Source: CAWFFV01 sp963814985
Lineage (GTDB): Bacteria; Chloroflexota; Ktedonobacteria; Ktedonobacterales; Ktedonobacteraceae
Reading direction: 5' to 3'
Assembly (NCBI GenBank): GCA_963814985.1
Contig: CAWFFV010000119.1
Location: 1-64,000 of the forward strand
DNA: 64,000 nucleotides
The translations under genes were made by a program, and so were the position numbers. The notes under the pieces were generated by a model. It did not search any database. It was not told where the DNA came from and saw nothing but the letters and a program-made list of their open reading frames with translations. Positions 17,209-26,699 of this stretch are shown here, piece after piece. Positions within the stretch are counted from its first letter, which is position 1; each line of letters starts with the position of its first letter.

Positions 17209-18750
17209 TTACTCGTATCGTTTTAAGAAAGGCGGGACGTCGATGCCTTCATCATCATTGAGTTCCTGCTGATTCCTGGCCATCTCCTGGCGGCGACCCA
17301 TGCTGCGAATACCACGCAGATCGCTCAGACTACGCTGGCGTGCCGGCGGTACAGATGGACGCACAGGCGGCGGCGGAGTGCGTGGCGAGGAGCGGTGGTG
17401 CCGCGCCTGGGGCCCGTGGTGGTGCCATTCTTGGAGGCACTGGCGTCACTGGCAGTGCTGGATTATTTGGTGACACGGATACACCGGATTTGTCCCCTGG
17501 CTTACTGTTGGGCGTCTAATTTGCCCTGGTTGATCAAGACGCACAGCCTGAAGCCTTGTTGTAGGCATCTCCTCCATACCAGCCGCAATCAATGTCACAC
17601 GGATAGCATCATCGAGCGCGGGATCAATCACCGCACCAAAGGTGATGTCTGCCGCATCATCAATAGCCGTGCCAATGCGTTCTGCAATTTCGTTGACTTC
17701 AAAAAGCGTCATATCCTCGCCACCACTGATATTGAAAAGAACACGCTTGGCCCCACGAATGGTCACATTGAGAAAACCACCTGCGATAGCCTCCTGGGCA
17801 GCCTGTTCTGCACGGTTACGCCCCTTGCTATATCCAATGCTCATCAGTGCCGTCCCGGCTTCACGAAGAACACTACGCACATCAGCAAAGTCCACGTTAA
17901 CCATACCCGGTACGTTGATCACCTCAGCAATTCCCTGGACGCCCTGGCGCAAAACATCATCGGCGACCTTAAAGGCTTCAGACAGGCTACGATCTCTGGC
18001 TACGGTCGTCAACAGGCGATCATTGGGAACTGTAATCAGTGCATCGATCTCTGCACTAAGCTCTCCTAAACCCTGTTCGGCCACACGTCGCCGTCGAGAA
18101 CCCTCAAAAGTAAACGGGTATGTTACAATGCCAACGGTGAGAGCGCCCAGCTTTTTTGCAATTGAAGCAACCACAGGAGCGGCACCTGTACCTGTACCTC
18201 CACCCATACCAGCAGCAATAAACACCAGGTCAGCATCACCCAGAGCAGCACGAATTTCTGCGGCGCTTTCAGTGGCAGCACGCATACCTATGGCCGCATT
18301 GCCTCCAGCCCCCAGACCTTTTGTCTGGTGTTGACCCAGGCAGATACAATGGTTGGCCTGTGAGAGGGCTAACACCTGGGCATCAGTGTTCATAGCAACG
18401 AAGCGCACGCCGCGTACTCTCGCATTTATCATACGACTGACTGCATTCATACCACCACCACCAACGCCCACCACCACGATATCGACATGGTGCTGTGCCT
18501 CAGTAAGTGGTTCAAAGGAATGCCTGGAAGAAATGGCGTCCTCGCCCGTGTTGCGCTGATCCCAATTTGGCCGATTTCGCTCTTCCTGTCGGTGGAGATC
18601 CTTTCTTTCCACCTCATGTCGAAGCACGGCCCACTGGTCCTCTTGCCCATCATACACGTCTGGTTGTACTTTAGCCTTCTCTACCCATTGCCCCTGGGTG
18701 ATGTCGCGCTTGTATGCATCGTGGGATATTGGCTGCATGCACACCCCCAT
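17209..18750 (-). CDS. ftsZ: Cell division protein FtsZ (C-terminal linker with two indels)
   Basis: Tubulin-like GTPase that forms the division ring. After a charged N-terminal extension of about 85 residues come VVVGVGGGGMNAVSRM, MNTDAQVLALS, the GTP signature AAGMGGGTGTGAAPV and NVDFADVRSVL. As written, the frame ends at a TGA at about 17446. The adjacent frame continues with a proline-rich linker (SVSPNNPALPVTPVPP), then the first frame resumes with RTPPPPVRPSVPPARQR and ends in DDEGIDVPPFLKRYE, the universal C-terminal peptide that binds FtsA, SepF and ZipA. Two compensating indels (near 17499-17515 and 17386-17402) restore one protein to stop 17209-17211. The start is uncertain: ATG 18750, or GTG 18744 with better spacing. 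No ftsA neighbour. Confidence 0.9.
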
Positions 18751-19053
18751 TTCCTCTCATCGGACCATACGGCACAGAGACCCCAGCTTTGAGGCAGAGT
18801 GAATCGGTGCCGACTCGTCTCGCATGTTCTCTCTCTGCGACTGGTCAAGCCCTCGCCTTCAGTGTGAGGGTACCTGTTGTTAAAAGCTTTCCATTTGCAT
18901 TGTAACAAGAGTGTCAAGTATGTACTTCACGCCTGATCTTATTGTTTTGCAAATGATTTGCCTCATACTTTAGATAACGTATGAGAGAAGGGAAAATGAT
19001 ATAGTTACAGGAGAAAATTGTGGTGAGATGATGAAACTGGTGATACAGTCAAC
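18751..19053. other. Upstream region of ftsZ
   Basis: About 300 bases with the ftsZ leader and promoter region; TTGACA occurs on the reverse strand near 18915 but without a well-placed -10. No gene seen. Confidence 0.4.
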
Positions 19054-19095
19054 TCTGGTGGAACATATACAGGGCTTGATATATGTTCCACCAGA
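19054..19095. terminator. Hairpin after the 41-residue gene
   Basis: A perfect 16-bp inverted repeat (TCTGGTGGAACATATA) with a 10-base loop, 14 bases downstream of the stop codon of the small basic gene on the reverse strand. Confidence 0.65.
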
Positions 19096-19109
19096 ATTAT
19101 TTTGTAAGA

Positions 19110-19235
19110 TTACTCTTTTTTCAGAGAGAGTCCAGCACCTGTCTTGGTTGCCTTTTTCTCCCTCTGTGCTTCTTTCTTCTGTTTATTAGATTTGGGAGGT
19201 GCCTTCTGCACCTTTTTTTGCTCTTTATTTGCCAC
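19110..19235 (-). CDS. Small lysine-rich protein, 41 residues
   Basis: A short frame starting at GTG 19235 with a perfect AGGAGG eight bases upstream and ending at TAA 19110. The peptide is highly basic and hydrophilic (KEQKKVQKAPPKSNKQKK, ending GAGLSLKKE), with about 15 lysines or arginines, no membrane segment and no cysteine. Composition suggests nucleic-acid or ribosome binding. The ideal ribosome binding site plus a hairpin after the stop make it a good candidate for a real gene despite its size. No family recognised. Confidence 0.65.
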   Translation of the reverse strand: MANKEQKKVQKAPPKSNKQKKEAQREKKATKTGAGLSLKKE

Positions 19236-19335
19236 GAAACGTTCCTCCTAATCTCATTGTACGGATCACTACCGATCTCTTTCGAATACACCTATTGTAC
19301 CAAATTCTTAAAGGAAGAGGTAGCTTCCAGGATTT

Positions 19336-19773
19336 TCACGTTCGATTGTACTGTTCGTGTAATCGCTTTTCCTCAAAACTAACCATAGCATGCGTCACCA
19401 TACGGATCACGCCTCCAATATCCATGGGTTTGCGTAGTTGATAAATCCCTCGTTGCTCTAACTCCTTGCTCGGCAAGGCTGCGCTCATCATAACGGCAGG
19501 AATCCCACGTGTCTCCTCTACCTGCTGAAGGTGATCATACAACTCTAATCCATTCATTCCAGGGAGCCGATAGTCCAATAACAGAAGACATGGGCGAATG
19601 TGAGGGGCTTGCTCTAGAGCTATTTGACCATTGTCTATGCTCTTTGTATGATATGGCGTCTCCTCTTCGATAATTTCTTGAAGAAAATATCTGATATCTT
19701 CGTCATCTTCGACAATTAATATTGTGTTGTTCTGCGGGCTTTGTGCCGCTGGTGGAATAACTTCACGAGGCAT
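19336..19773 (-). CDS. Single-domain response regulator
   Basis: 145 residues, CheY-like receiver only. ILIVEDDEDIRYFLQEII carries the acidic pair, LLLLDYRLPGMNGLELYDHL the phosphorylated aspartate, AVMMSAALPSKE the switch residue region, and LRKPMD the conserved lysine. There is no output domain, so it probably relays phosphate or binds a partner; no histidine kinase is adjacent. The start MPREVIPPAAQ has a disordered lead of 15 residues. Confidence 0.9.
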   Translation of the reverse strand: MPREVIPPAAQSPQNNTILIVEDDEDIRYFLQEIIEEETPYHTKSIDNGQIALEQAPHIRPCLLLLDYRLPGMNGLELYDHLQQVEETRGIPAVMMSAALPSKELEQRGIYQLRKPMDIGGVIRMVTHAMVSFEEKRLHEQYNRT

Positions 19774-19927
19774 GACAAACTCCTTCTGGCATACAATGGA
19801 TGAGCAGTGTAAATAGTACTATACTGTAATGTAACGGACGTAAGGCATGATTGGTGACGTGCAATTGGTGCATTTGTGTATAGATTTTCTGCTCTTCACT
19901 CATCCGTAGGGGTAGGTCTCATTCTCA

Positions 19928-20515
19928 CTATCTTTCCAGGGGTGGCTCTAACCACTTTAATTGGCTCTCCGATGGCGCAAATGCGGCAATAGCATCTAAT
20001 ATATCAATAGGCGTTTTTTTATGCAACAGAAGCTCTGTACAAAATGGCTGAATAAAGCCTTCTTCTGCCGCATGGGTGACAAGGGCCAGCAGTGGTGTAA
20101 AGTAGTCTGCAACATTAAGCAACCCGATAGGCTTACTATGAAGTCCAATTTGTGCCCAGGTAGTGATCTCGAAGAGTTCATCGAAGGTACCAAAACCTCC
20201 TGGCAACGCAATAAAGCCATCAGAGAGGTCTGCCATCAATGCTTTACGCTCATGCATACTATTAACCTGGTGTAGCGTTGTCAGGTTTTGGAGTGCTACT
20301 TCGCGTTTGAAAAGTCCACGAGGTAGCACGCCAATAGCTTCACCTCCTGCCGCCAGCACTGAACTGGCGACGATGCCCATTAAACCAACACTTGCACCTC
20401 CATAGACAAGCCCCAATCCACGTGCTACCATTGCCTGACCGAGACCGTGTGCTGCCTGTTGATACTCTTGACGTATGCCTTTGTTCGATCCCGCGAAAAC
20501 ACAGATACGATGCAT
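19928..20515 (-). CDS. LOG-family protein (TIGR00730 group)
   Basis: 195 residues from ATG 20515, with AAAGGA seven bases upstream; the longer reading to 20593 is not supported. MHRICVFAGSNKG, LVYGGASVGLMG, and the PGGFGTFDELFE motif (PGGxGTxxE) place it with cytokinin-activating LONELY GUY phosphoribohydrolases and Rossmann-fold nucleotide-binding proteins. These enzymes release base from nucleoside 5'-monophosphates; the bacterial physiological substrate is often unclear. Stands alone between spacers. Confidence 0.9.
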   Translation of the reverse strand: MHRICVFAGSNKGIRQEYQQAAHGLGQAMVARGLGLVYGGASVGLMGIVASSVLAAGGEAIGVLPRGLFKREVALQNLTTLHQVNSMHERKALMADLSDGFIALPGGFGTFDELFEITTWAQIGLHSKPIGLLNVADYFTPLLALVTHAAEEGFIQPFCTELLLHKKTPIDILDAIAAFAPSESQLKWLEPPLER

Positions 20516-20593
20516 ATCTGTTCCTTTCTGCTGCTTGAGTATTGATTTCCATACCCTGGCATGGTAACACAGGTTTGCAAGTCCTGTACTCAA

Positions 20594-20646
20594 GCCAGTG
20601 ACAGGTCAGCTTCCCCTTCCCTGGAGTATGCAGACCTGTCACTGGC
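20594..20646. repeat. Inverted repeat with 25-base loop
   Basis: GCCAGTGACAGGTC and GACCTGTCACTGGC, perfect 14-bp arms, lie downstream of the antiporter and upstream of the LOG gene on the reverse strand. Could terminate the antiporter transcript or bind a regulator. Confidence 0.55.
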
Positions 20647-20721
20647 ATCCTTAGCGGATATACCTTCAGAGAATCTGGTTGCCGAGGTTATCAATCGGCA
20701 CTCCAGTCCTCACTTCGCGTG

Positions 20722-21969
20722 TTACGGTACTGCTTGCTCGATCGCTTCTTCGTACTCCACCGCAACTCCTACTGAGCGATAACCGAATAGCGGTAAGAGA
20801 GGTGAAGCCATCATCGTAGTAACTACGGCCATGATAACGAGCATAGCAAACACTGTTGGTGAGAGCACTCCCAATGAAAGCCCAATGTTCAGGACAATCA
20901 GCTCAACCAACCCTCGCGTATTCATCAACACCCCAAGGCTGAGAGCTTCTTTCCATGACTCACCCAGAGCTCGCACAGAGAGGGTCCCGCCGAGGATTTT
21001 GCCTACACAGGCGATGGCTAAGATGAGAAGGCAGATAAGCCAGAGCGTGGGACCTTGAATAAGTCCAATCTGAGTTCGGAGTCCACTAAAGACGAAGAAG
21101 AGTGGCAAAAAGAGGAGATTATTTACCTGATCGACACTACGGATCTGCCGCGTGAAGGCCACATTGCGTGGCAGGATGATTCCCGCAAGAAATGCGCCAA
21201 AGACTGGATGAATCCCAACGGCGTTCGTCGTATATGCTGAAGCTAATAGAACGATAAGACTAAGCGCAAGCAGGAATTGCTTTGATGGAATACGTTTGGC
21301 AGCTAAGTTGAGTAACGGACGTATGCCAAAGAGCATAACTGCGGCAAAGAGGATGGTGTACCCAACAGTGAGCAGTGCTGATATGTTTCCCTGTCCGTGG
21401 ATGACCGCAACGACGAGAGCTAAGAGACACCAGGCAATCACATCACCAATAGAGGCACTGGTAAGTGCCAACATGCCAATTTTCGTACCAAGCATCTTCT
21501 TCTCTGCCAGAAGCCGTGCCAGTACTGGAAATGCAGTGATGGATATTGCGGTTCCTACAAGAAGGATAAATGAAAAAGATGTTGCCTTCGGTCCCGCAAA
21601 GCCTGGATACAGGTAGAAGCCGAGAATGCCTCCCAGGACGAGTGGCAGGAGCATGCTGCTCAATGATATCACGACAGCACTACGACTCTGACGAAGCATC
21701 ACATGAACATCGAGTCTGGCCCCCAGTGAGAACATATAGAGTATCAGGCCAATATCACCCAGTGTCTGGAGTGTTGGAAGCGTGCTTGCTGGAAACAACA
21801 GTGTTTCGAGTTTGGGCCAGAATGCACCAAGAAGCGATGGGCCCAGGGCAAGTCCCGCTAATATCTCACCGATAACCCACTGCTGTCCAATACGCTGGCT
21901 AATGTAGCCAAATAGTTGTACCACAAGCAAGATGACAATTAATTGGAGGAGAATTTGTCCTGTGAGCAT
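20722..21969 (-). CDS. CPA2-type Na+(K+)/H+ antiporter
   Basis: 415 residues from ATG 21969 (GGAGG six bases upstream). About twelve membrane segments. IGEILAGLALGPSLLG, SFILLVGTAISITAFPVLARLL and LTSASIGDVIAW match the Na_H_Exchanger family (PF00999) of KefB/NapA type, with the ion-binding aspartate in the SIGDV motif. GVLMNTRGLVELIVLN is the conserved TRG motif. No C-terminal RCK/TrkA domain, so it is not a Kef channel. Likely exchanges monovalent cation for protons to control pH or turgor. Divergent from the GT9 gene. Confidence 0.9.
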   Translation of the reverse strand: MLTGQILLQLIVILLVVQLFGYISQRIGQQWVIGEILAGLALGPSLLGAFWPKLETLLFPASTLPTLQTLGDIGLILYMFSLGARLDVHVMLRQSRSAVVISLSSMLLPLVLGGILGFYLYPGFAGPKATSFSFILLVGTAISITAFPVLARLLAEKKMLGTKIGMLALTSASIGDVIAWCLLALVVAVIHGQGNISALLTVGYTILFAAVMLFGIRPLLNLAAKRIPSKQFLLALSLIVLLASAYTTNAVGIHPVFGAFLAGIILPRNVAFTRQIRSVDQVNNLLFLPLFFVFSGLRTQIGLIQGPTLWLICLLILAIACVGKILGGTLSVRALGESWKEALSLGVLMNTRGLVELIVLNIGLSLGVLSPTVFAMLVIMAVVTTMMASPLLPLFGYRSVGVAVEYEEAIEQAVP

Positions 21970-22219
21970 TGTGCCTCCTTTATCCAGGGAAGTTGCACCC
22001 CAGATTTTTTGTTTGGGCAAACTCTTGTCATAAGGCGGCGAAGTTGTTCTTAACGATGCAGCGGTGCATGTGTTTAAATGTCCTCTCAAGTATAACTTTT
22101 GGTTACTCATAAATACAAGACTCCCTGAAAGGTCTGGCTCTTTTTGCTGAGATAGATAGGGGTTATAATTGGCATGAGAGATGATCAATAGTCTCTCAAT
22201 CTCATCAAGGACAGCGCAA

Positions 22220-23505
22220 ATGTCAAAAGAAGACCTTAACCAGGATACTCAAAGTTCCTCACCTGAGATCACTGAGATGGCTTTTATGCATGCTCGTGCC
22301 ACTGACAAAGACTACATCTTATCAGAATCTGAACGGGAGATAGTAGCTACAGCCAGTAACGCATTTAAACACGCTGATGCAATAATCGTGCGCTCAGGAG
22401 GGAAAGCTGGTAGATTGGGGGAGTGTATTATTGGAACGGCTCTTCTCGAAGCTCTTCTCCTTGCTCTCCGTTCTATTGGGAAAGCTGGTATCTCCCTGAA
22501 CATCATGGTTGATGAAGCTGCGAGAGGATTATTTGCTGAGAGAGACTATCGGGAAAAATATTGGGATGATATTACTATTAGTCACCTCCCTCCCGATCAA
22601 GATGCAACAGAGATCATAGCCTCTCAAATGGAGGTGAACAATATCCTCATACTCGATTTCCATGGAAAAAATGACGGTATGCCTTGCTTACAGATTGCAG
22701 CAAGTCAATCCGTTCAACCCAAAAGATTGTCACTCTGAAGCATCTCTTTAGAGTGGGAGTGAGAAGTTATGCTCATCGTGGCCCTGAGAGAAGATATGCC
22801 GACTTTATAGAGGATCTTTTTGGTTTGCCAGAGCAGTCCATTGATGGTCTGCAAGCTCAACCACGTATGCTACTTTCGAGGGAAGATGACGAGAGGTATG
22901 CGCTTTTAGCAGAAGAATTTAAGCTAAATCTGGCTGCAATCCAGGTTATGTGCTTTTTTCAATCGGTTGTGATCGCAAAATGTTATGAGAGGTGGGATGA
23001 GGTAATGATCATGCTCTGTGATTATGTTGCACAAAATTTTCCTCAGAAAAAGATAGATTTCTTTATCGCATGCGGACCTGATGAAGAGCAACCAGAGGGT
23101 TTAAGAAAGCATGATTTAGTGGAGGAATTCCACGATTTTACTGGCATAGCCAATAATGCCCGCTTTTTAGTATATGAAACGCCTTCATTACGTGATCTTG
23201 CAATACTCACAAAACATGCTACGCTCGTGCTATCTAATGATACAGGACCAGGTCATATTGCGGGCGCTCTCCAGATTCCTACCATAGTTCCCTATCTCCC
23301 AGGAAATATCTACTCAAAGCAAGTCTGGTCGTCTTCTCTCTGGCATCATGGAGTGACATTGGACCCAAATCCATTTACGTTTCGGCAAATAGAAGCCGCT
23401 ATTCTATGGCAGAGAACAGACATTATTAATAGTATTCCCTCCGAAGATCTCGGCTTCGCGGTGATTAAAAGCCTGCCTCTTGAATTTCAGATCCCACATT
23501 CTTAA
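22220..23505 (+). pseudogene. GT9 (heptosyltransferase-like) glycosyltransferase, frameshifted
   Basis: From ATG 22220 (AAGGA eight bases upstream) the protein starts with a disordered lead, then IIVRSGGKAGRLGECIIGTALLEALLLALRS, a Rossmann entry as in ADP-heptose transferases. Near 22672-22676 the frame breaks; the next frame gives ALLTDCSKSIRSTQ and later LVLSNDTGPGHIAGAL, the signature of family GT9 (the motif binding the sugar nucleotide). Joined length would be about 427 residues. Chloroflexota lack lipopolysaccharide, so heptose transfer to LPS is unlikely; another envelope glycan or nucleotide sugar is more plausible. No sugar-synthesis genes are adjacent. Confidence 0.75.
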
Positions 23506-23859
23506 TCAGGCATCTTCTTGAGGGGATTTAGGAGTGAGTGGTGGAAGAGAGGGGAGAGATGGCGGGAAAGGAACTCCCGGTGGTATAACCTTCCCCGTTT
23601 CAGGATCAAGCATGATTGGATAAATTGGGGGACCGGGCGGATAACCAGGAAGAGGAGGCATCATTCCCCCGGCGACTATTCGCTCGTAGGTTACTCTGAT
23701 AATGGGAAACAACAGGGACAAAGGAGCCAGAACCTTCGACGCTGGCACAATCCGCTCTTTTTCGCCGATACGCCATCCTCGACGCGTCCAAAAAACAGAG
23801 TCAATGAGGAAAGGAAGCCACGTGATGTATCTTCTTGTTTCTCTTTCCATACGTGCCAT
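23506..23859 (-). CDS. Hypothetical protein with proline-rich tail
   Basis: 117 residues from ATG 23859, which has AAGGAG eight bases upstream; a GTG at 23937 has none. Residues 1-60 are basic with aromatic residues (RRYITWLPFLIDSVFWTRRGWRI), followed by a hydrophobic stretch and a C-terminal tail rich in Pro and Gly (PPLPGYPPGPPIYPIM, PPGVPFPPSLPSLPPL), probably extended. Not recognised. It lies directly convergent with the GT9 gene, with the stops touching. Confidence 0.55.
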   Translation of the reverse strand: MARMERETRRYITWLPFLIDSVFWTRRGWRIGEKERIVPASKVLAPLSLLFPIIRVTYERIVAGGMMPPLPGYPPGPPIYPIMLDPETGKVIPPGVPFPPSLPSLPPLTPKSPQEDA

Positions 23860-23977
23860 TTTTAAACTCCTTGTGCTCATAAATTGTCGCCAGAGGGCTT
23901 TCATCTCGTTTGAGATTGCAAAAATATCATCACTCACAGACGCGTCAGCCAGAACAGCCAGCCTGGAATTGGCCCCT

Positions 23978-24046
23978 TGAAGAGTAACAACGGTGGATAT
24001 TCCACTTCCACAACGGTAGTGGAATATCCACCGTTGTTACTCTTCA
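23978..24046. terminator. Long palindrome between tandem genes
   Basis: Perfect 28-bp arms (beginning TGAAGAGTAACAACGGTGG) with a 13-base loop. On the reverse strand it follows the stop of the TPR gene. The end GAAGAGTAAC resembles the family A terminus GAAGAGTTAC. Confidence 0.6.
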
Positions 24047-24072
24047 AAAACTATCTTCAACTTTCCCAGGAG

Positions 24073-25419
24073 TTACTTCTCCACAGGCACTCGATGAAAC
24101 GTGACCACTTCTTTGAAGTCGTGTAAGTACTCTCTCACTTGCTCAAAAGACAATAGCTCTTGCTTTTTTCCCTTGTTCCACTCCTCTCTATCCAGAGTCC
24201 CTACGACTTGATAGTCGCTGCCAATAGCCTCCGGGTTAATCCCCATAAATTGGGTGACAAGCTGCGCTTCTAGCTGATCCTGGTGAACAATCAGCAAGCC
24301 ACAGACATAGCATAATCGGCATATCTTCTCCAATATGGTTATATGACCGGGGTTCACGTGAATGACCAGGGAGAACTTGCGGGGTCGAGTCTTGATATTA
24401 CAACGTGGACAGATTGTAAAACGTGTATCCCGGTGCGTGTTCAGGAAGAAGTCGTAACGTGGGGGTCGTTTTCCAAGCTGTCTCGAGGTGCTTGTCACGA
24501 CATGCCCAACCTTCTCAATGAGAGCACTGGAGGTCACTTCACCTTCCTCGTCCTTCTCATACAGGGCAAGAGATTGTTTCACATCCCCTTCCTGAGACGG
24601 ATTGATCAATTTATGCTGTGGGGGTCTCTTTGAGTGTCGAATTTCCGGCAACTTTTTCAAATTATCGCGTGCGATAGGATAGTCTGGATCAATAGTGAGT
24701 GCTTGCTTGAGGACGCCTTCCGCTTCATCATAACGGAATTGCATCATCAGGCAGACACCCAGGTTTCCCCAATACGATGGTATGCGGCTCTTCGTCTCGG
24801 TAAGTTGTCGGAAGAGCAGTTCGGCCTCTGGCCATTTCCCTTGCTTCACCAGACTCATTGCTTGCGTGAAACGCTCTTCTCTTTCAGTATATTGCTCAAG
24901 TGTGATATCCGTTTCGTGCATCTGCATGACTTCTTGAAGTTCCTGACGGCTCTCCTCCAGTTGTGCGGCGAACTTGCGGGCTATTTCGCTCGTATCGCTC
25001 TTTGTGAGTTCGACCGCACGCTCAAAATTCCGCACAGCTTCAGCAGCACGTGCCATAAAGGAACAGGCCAGGCCACGGTTGTACCATAACTCGGCCATTG
25101 TGGGATCAAGACCGATCGCTTCGCCGAAAATATCATAGCTTTGCTGATAATGTTTCAGCATGCCATGTGCAAGCCCCAGCGTCACGAGTATCTCCATATG
25201 CATTTCTGAATGTCTGGGCAGAGAGTTGAGCAAGGGTTCGCAGGTGCTGATGGTGCCTGCAAAATCGCCTATGAGCATCTGCTGTCTGGCATATTGAAAA
25301 CGACTAAGCAATCGTTCGTGTATCTGCGATGATATCGATGCCCTTTGTGGCAATTGTTTCATTGACCTTGCTTGTTGATCTCGCCTTGATTGTTTTGTTC
25401 TCTTTGATTTTTTCGACAT
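24073..25419 (-). CDS. TPR-repeat protein with C-terminal zinc ribbon
   Basis: 448 residues from ATG 25419 (a GTG at 25431 is possible). A lysine/arginine-rich start, then two TPR blocks: residues about 50-130 (LVTLGLAHGMLKHYQQSYDIF, ELWYNRGLACSFMARAAEAVRNFERAVEL) and 185-250 (PSYWGNLGVCLMMQFRYDEAEGVLKQAL). A polar linker follows, and the C-terminal 130 residues have CPRCNIKTRPR and ICRLCYVCG, two CxxC pairs forming a probable zinc ribbon. Protein-protein scaffold of unknown partner. No frame disruption. Confidence 0.8.
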   Translation of the reverse strand: MSKKSKRTKQSRRDQQARSMKQLPQRASISSQIHERLLSRFQYARQQMLIGDFAGTISTCEPLLNSLPRHSEMHMEILVTLGLAHGMLKHYQQSYDIFGEAIGLDPTMAELWYNRGLACSFMARAAEAVRNFERAVELTKSDTSEIARKFAAQLEESRQELQEVMQMHETDITLEQYTEREERFTQAMSLVKQGKWPEAELLFRQLTETKSRIPSYWGNLGVCLMMQFRYDEAEGVLKQALTIDPDYPIARDNLKKLPEIRHSKRPPQHKLINPSQEGDVKQSLALYEKDEEGEVTSSALIEKVGHVVTSTSRQLGKRPPRYDFFLNTHRDTRFTICPRCNIKTRPRKFSLVIHVNPGHITILEKICRLCYVCGLLIVHQDQLEAQLVTQFMGINPEAIGSDYQVVGTLDREEWNKGKKQELLSFEQVREYLHDFKEVVTFHRVPVEK

Positions 25420-25804
25420 ACTTCTTCCCACTCTGCTTGAATTTCCTGTCGAGGCAGGATGAGTGAGCCATTTTGCTATGTGACGCTGCTATTGTATCCA
25501 TTCTGGCCTTTTTTGCAAGCCTTCATCTCATTCGACGTTTCTTTTTCTTCCTATCTAGCAGTCAGAAATTCATGGGTTATGGTTATAACCGACTCCTATT
25601 ATATACACTTTTCGCTTCAAGACCTTTACAGAATATCACACAGAATTGGGTACTAACATTTGATATCGCACGCCCGGTTTTTTCTCATCAGAATACATCT
25701 ACTATATCTTGTCTTCTATAATAAAATCATGATTAATCGTCTTCTTCCGTAGATATTGTTTAATTTCTGTAGTGGAGCAAAAGAGCGAGCATCACATCCA
25801 AATT
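25420..25804. other. Spacer without recognised gene
   Basis: About 385 A+T-rich bases between the TPR gene start and the next hydrolase end. Forward frames in it are low-complexity shadows. No hairpin or RNA gene seen. Confidence 0.4.
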
Positions 25805-26506
25805 TCATTTGGACGAATCCAAAAAATCTCCTATTGCCTCGATAAATTGCTTCTGTCTCAAAATGAAAAATAAATGGCCGCCAGGAAAGGTAAGCATTTT
25901 TGAACCCTTTATTCCGCTCTGCATTGCTTCGGCCAGATGATAGGGAGCGGTTTTATCTTTCCTTCCGTGCAGGATGAGCGTTGGCATATGAATCTCGCTG
26001 AGCCTGTCCATACAATCATAGGCTCGTGATGCCTCAAGCTGCCGGACAACGGCATAATATGGATGCGGACCTCTTACCATCGGTATTTTAAGCATGAGGC
26101 TGACCCGCAGACGCGACCAGGTCGTCGGAGTCCCTTTCAGACTCTTCACAATCGTCGAGACGAGGATCAGGCTTTTGACTTGCTGGGGATACTGGAGCGC
26201 CAGGGCCACGGCAATGCGCCCTCCCATGGATGTGCCAAGAATATGCGCCTGTTCGATACCCAGCGCATTTAGCAGCCCTGCCGTGTCGTCAGCCATCATT
26301 TCTATGGAGTAGGGTATATCCGGCTTGTCGGTCTGCCCCACGCCGCGATTGTCGAATGCGACGACCTGATATTTTTCCACGAGCGTGGGAATGATTCCCC
26401 GATACAGGGTATGATCGCTATTCAGCCCCGCAATCAGGACCACTGGCTCACCTTCACCGTGGATCTCATAATACATCGTGATATCGTTGACGTTTATGGC
26501 TGGCAT
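25805..26506 (-). CDS. Alpha/beta hydrolase
   Basis: About 233 residues from ATG 26506 (MPAINVNDITMYYE), behind GAGGAAGAGAAC. Typical fold: VVLIAGLNSDHTLYRGI (oxyanion), VVAFDNRGVGQTDKP, nucleophile elbow ILGTSMGGRIAVALAL, acid in ILHGRKDKTAPYHLA and histidine in FPGGHLFF. Matches the 3-oxoadipate enol-lactonase / general hydrolase group. A short lid of about 45 residues is smaller than usual. Substrate not predictable from context. Confidence 0.9.
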   Translation of the reverse strand: MPAINVNDITMYYEIHGEGEPVVLIAGLNSDHTLYRGIIPTLVEKYQVVAFDNRGVGQTDKPDIPYSIEMMADDTAGLLNALGIEQAHILGTSMGGRIAVALALQYPQQVKSLILVSTIVKSLKGTPTTWSRLRVSLMLKIPMVRGPHPYYAVVRQLEASRAYDCMDRLSEIHMPTLILHGRKDKTAPYHLAEAMQSGIKGSKMLTFPGGHLFFILRQKQFIEAIGDFLDSSK

Positions 26507-26619
26507 GTTCTCTTCCTCTTTTTTGATTGCTATAATCAATCACTTACAATGGAAGTATATCTTGTTCAGTTCAGTATTGTCAGGGATGTGACAGGAAAAG
26601 GCAGAGAAAGAAAGAAACC

Positions 26620-26663
26620 AATGAGTCATCCCGAACTTTTGAAAAAGTTCGGGATCACTCATT
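26620..26663. repeat. Dispersed repeat family B, minimal copy 1
   Basis: A 44-bp near-perfect palindrome made of just the two ends of family B: arms start AATGAGTCATCCCGAAC, one mismatch in 21 bp, loop GA. It looks like a deletion derivative of the longer copies at 34334 and 49743. Located between two reverse-strand genes. Confidence 0.8.
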
Positions 26664-26699
26664 AAGCATTTATGCCAGAATCTGAGGCATACCTCATTA

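Noticed and set aside
17395..18334. Long forward frames opposite ftsZ
   Set aside because: Shadows of the coding strand; no ribosome binding sites, and codon pattern follows ftsZ.
23978..24046. Palindrome near 24 kb considered as a family A copy
   Set aside because: Only about 10 bases of the end resemble family A and no inner hairpins match; treated as a terminator.
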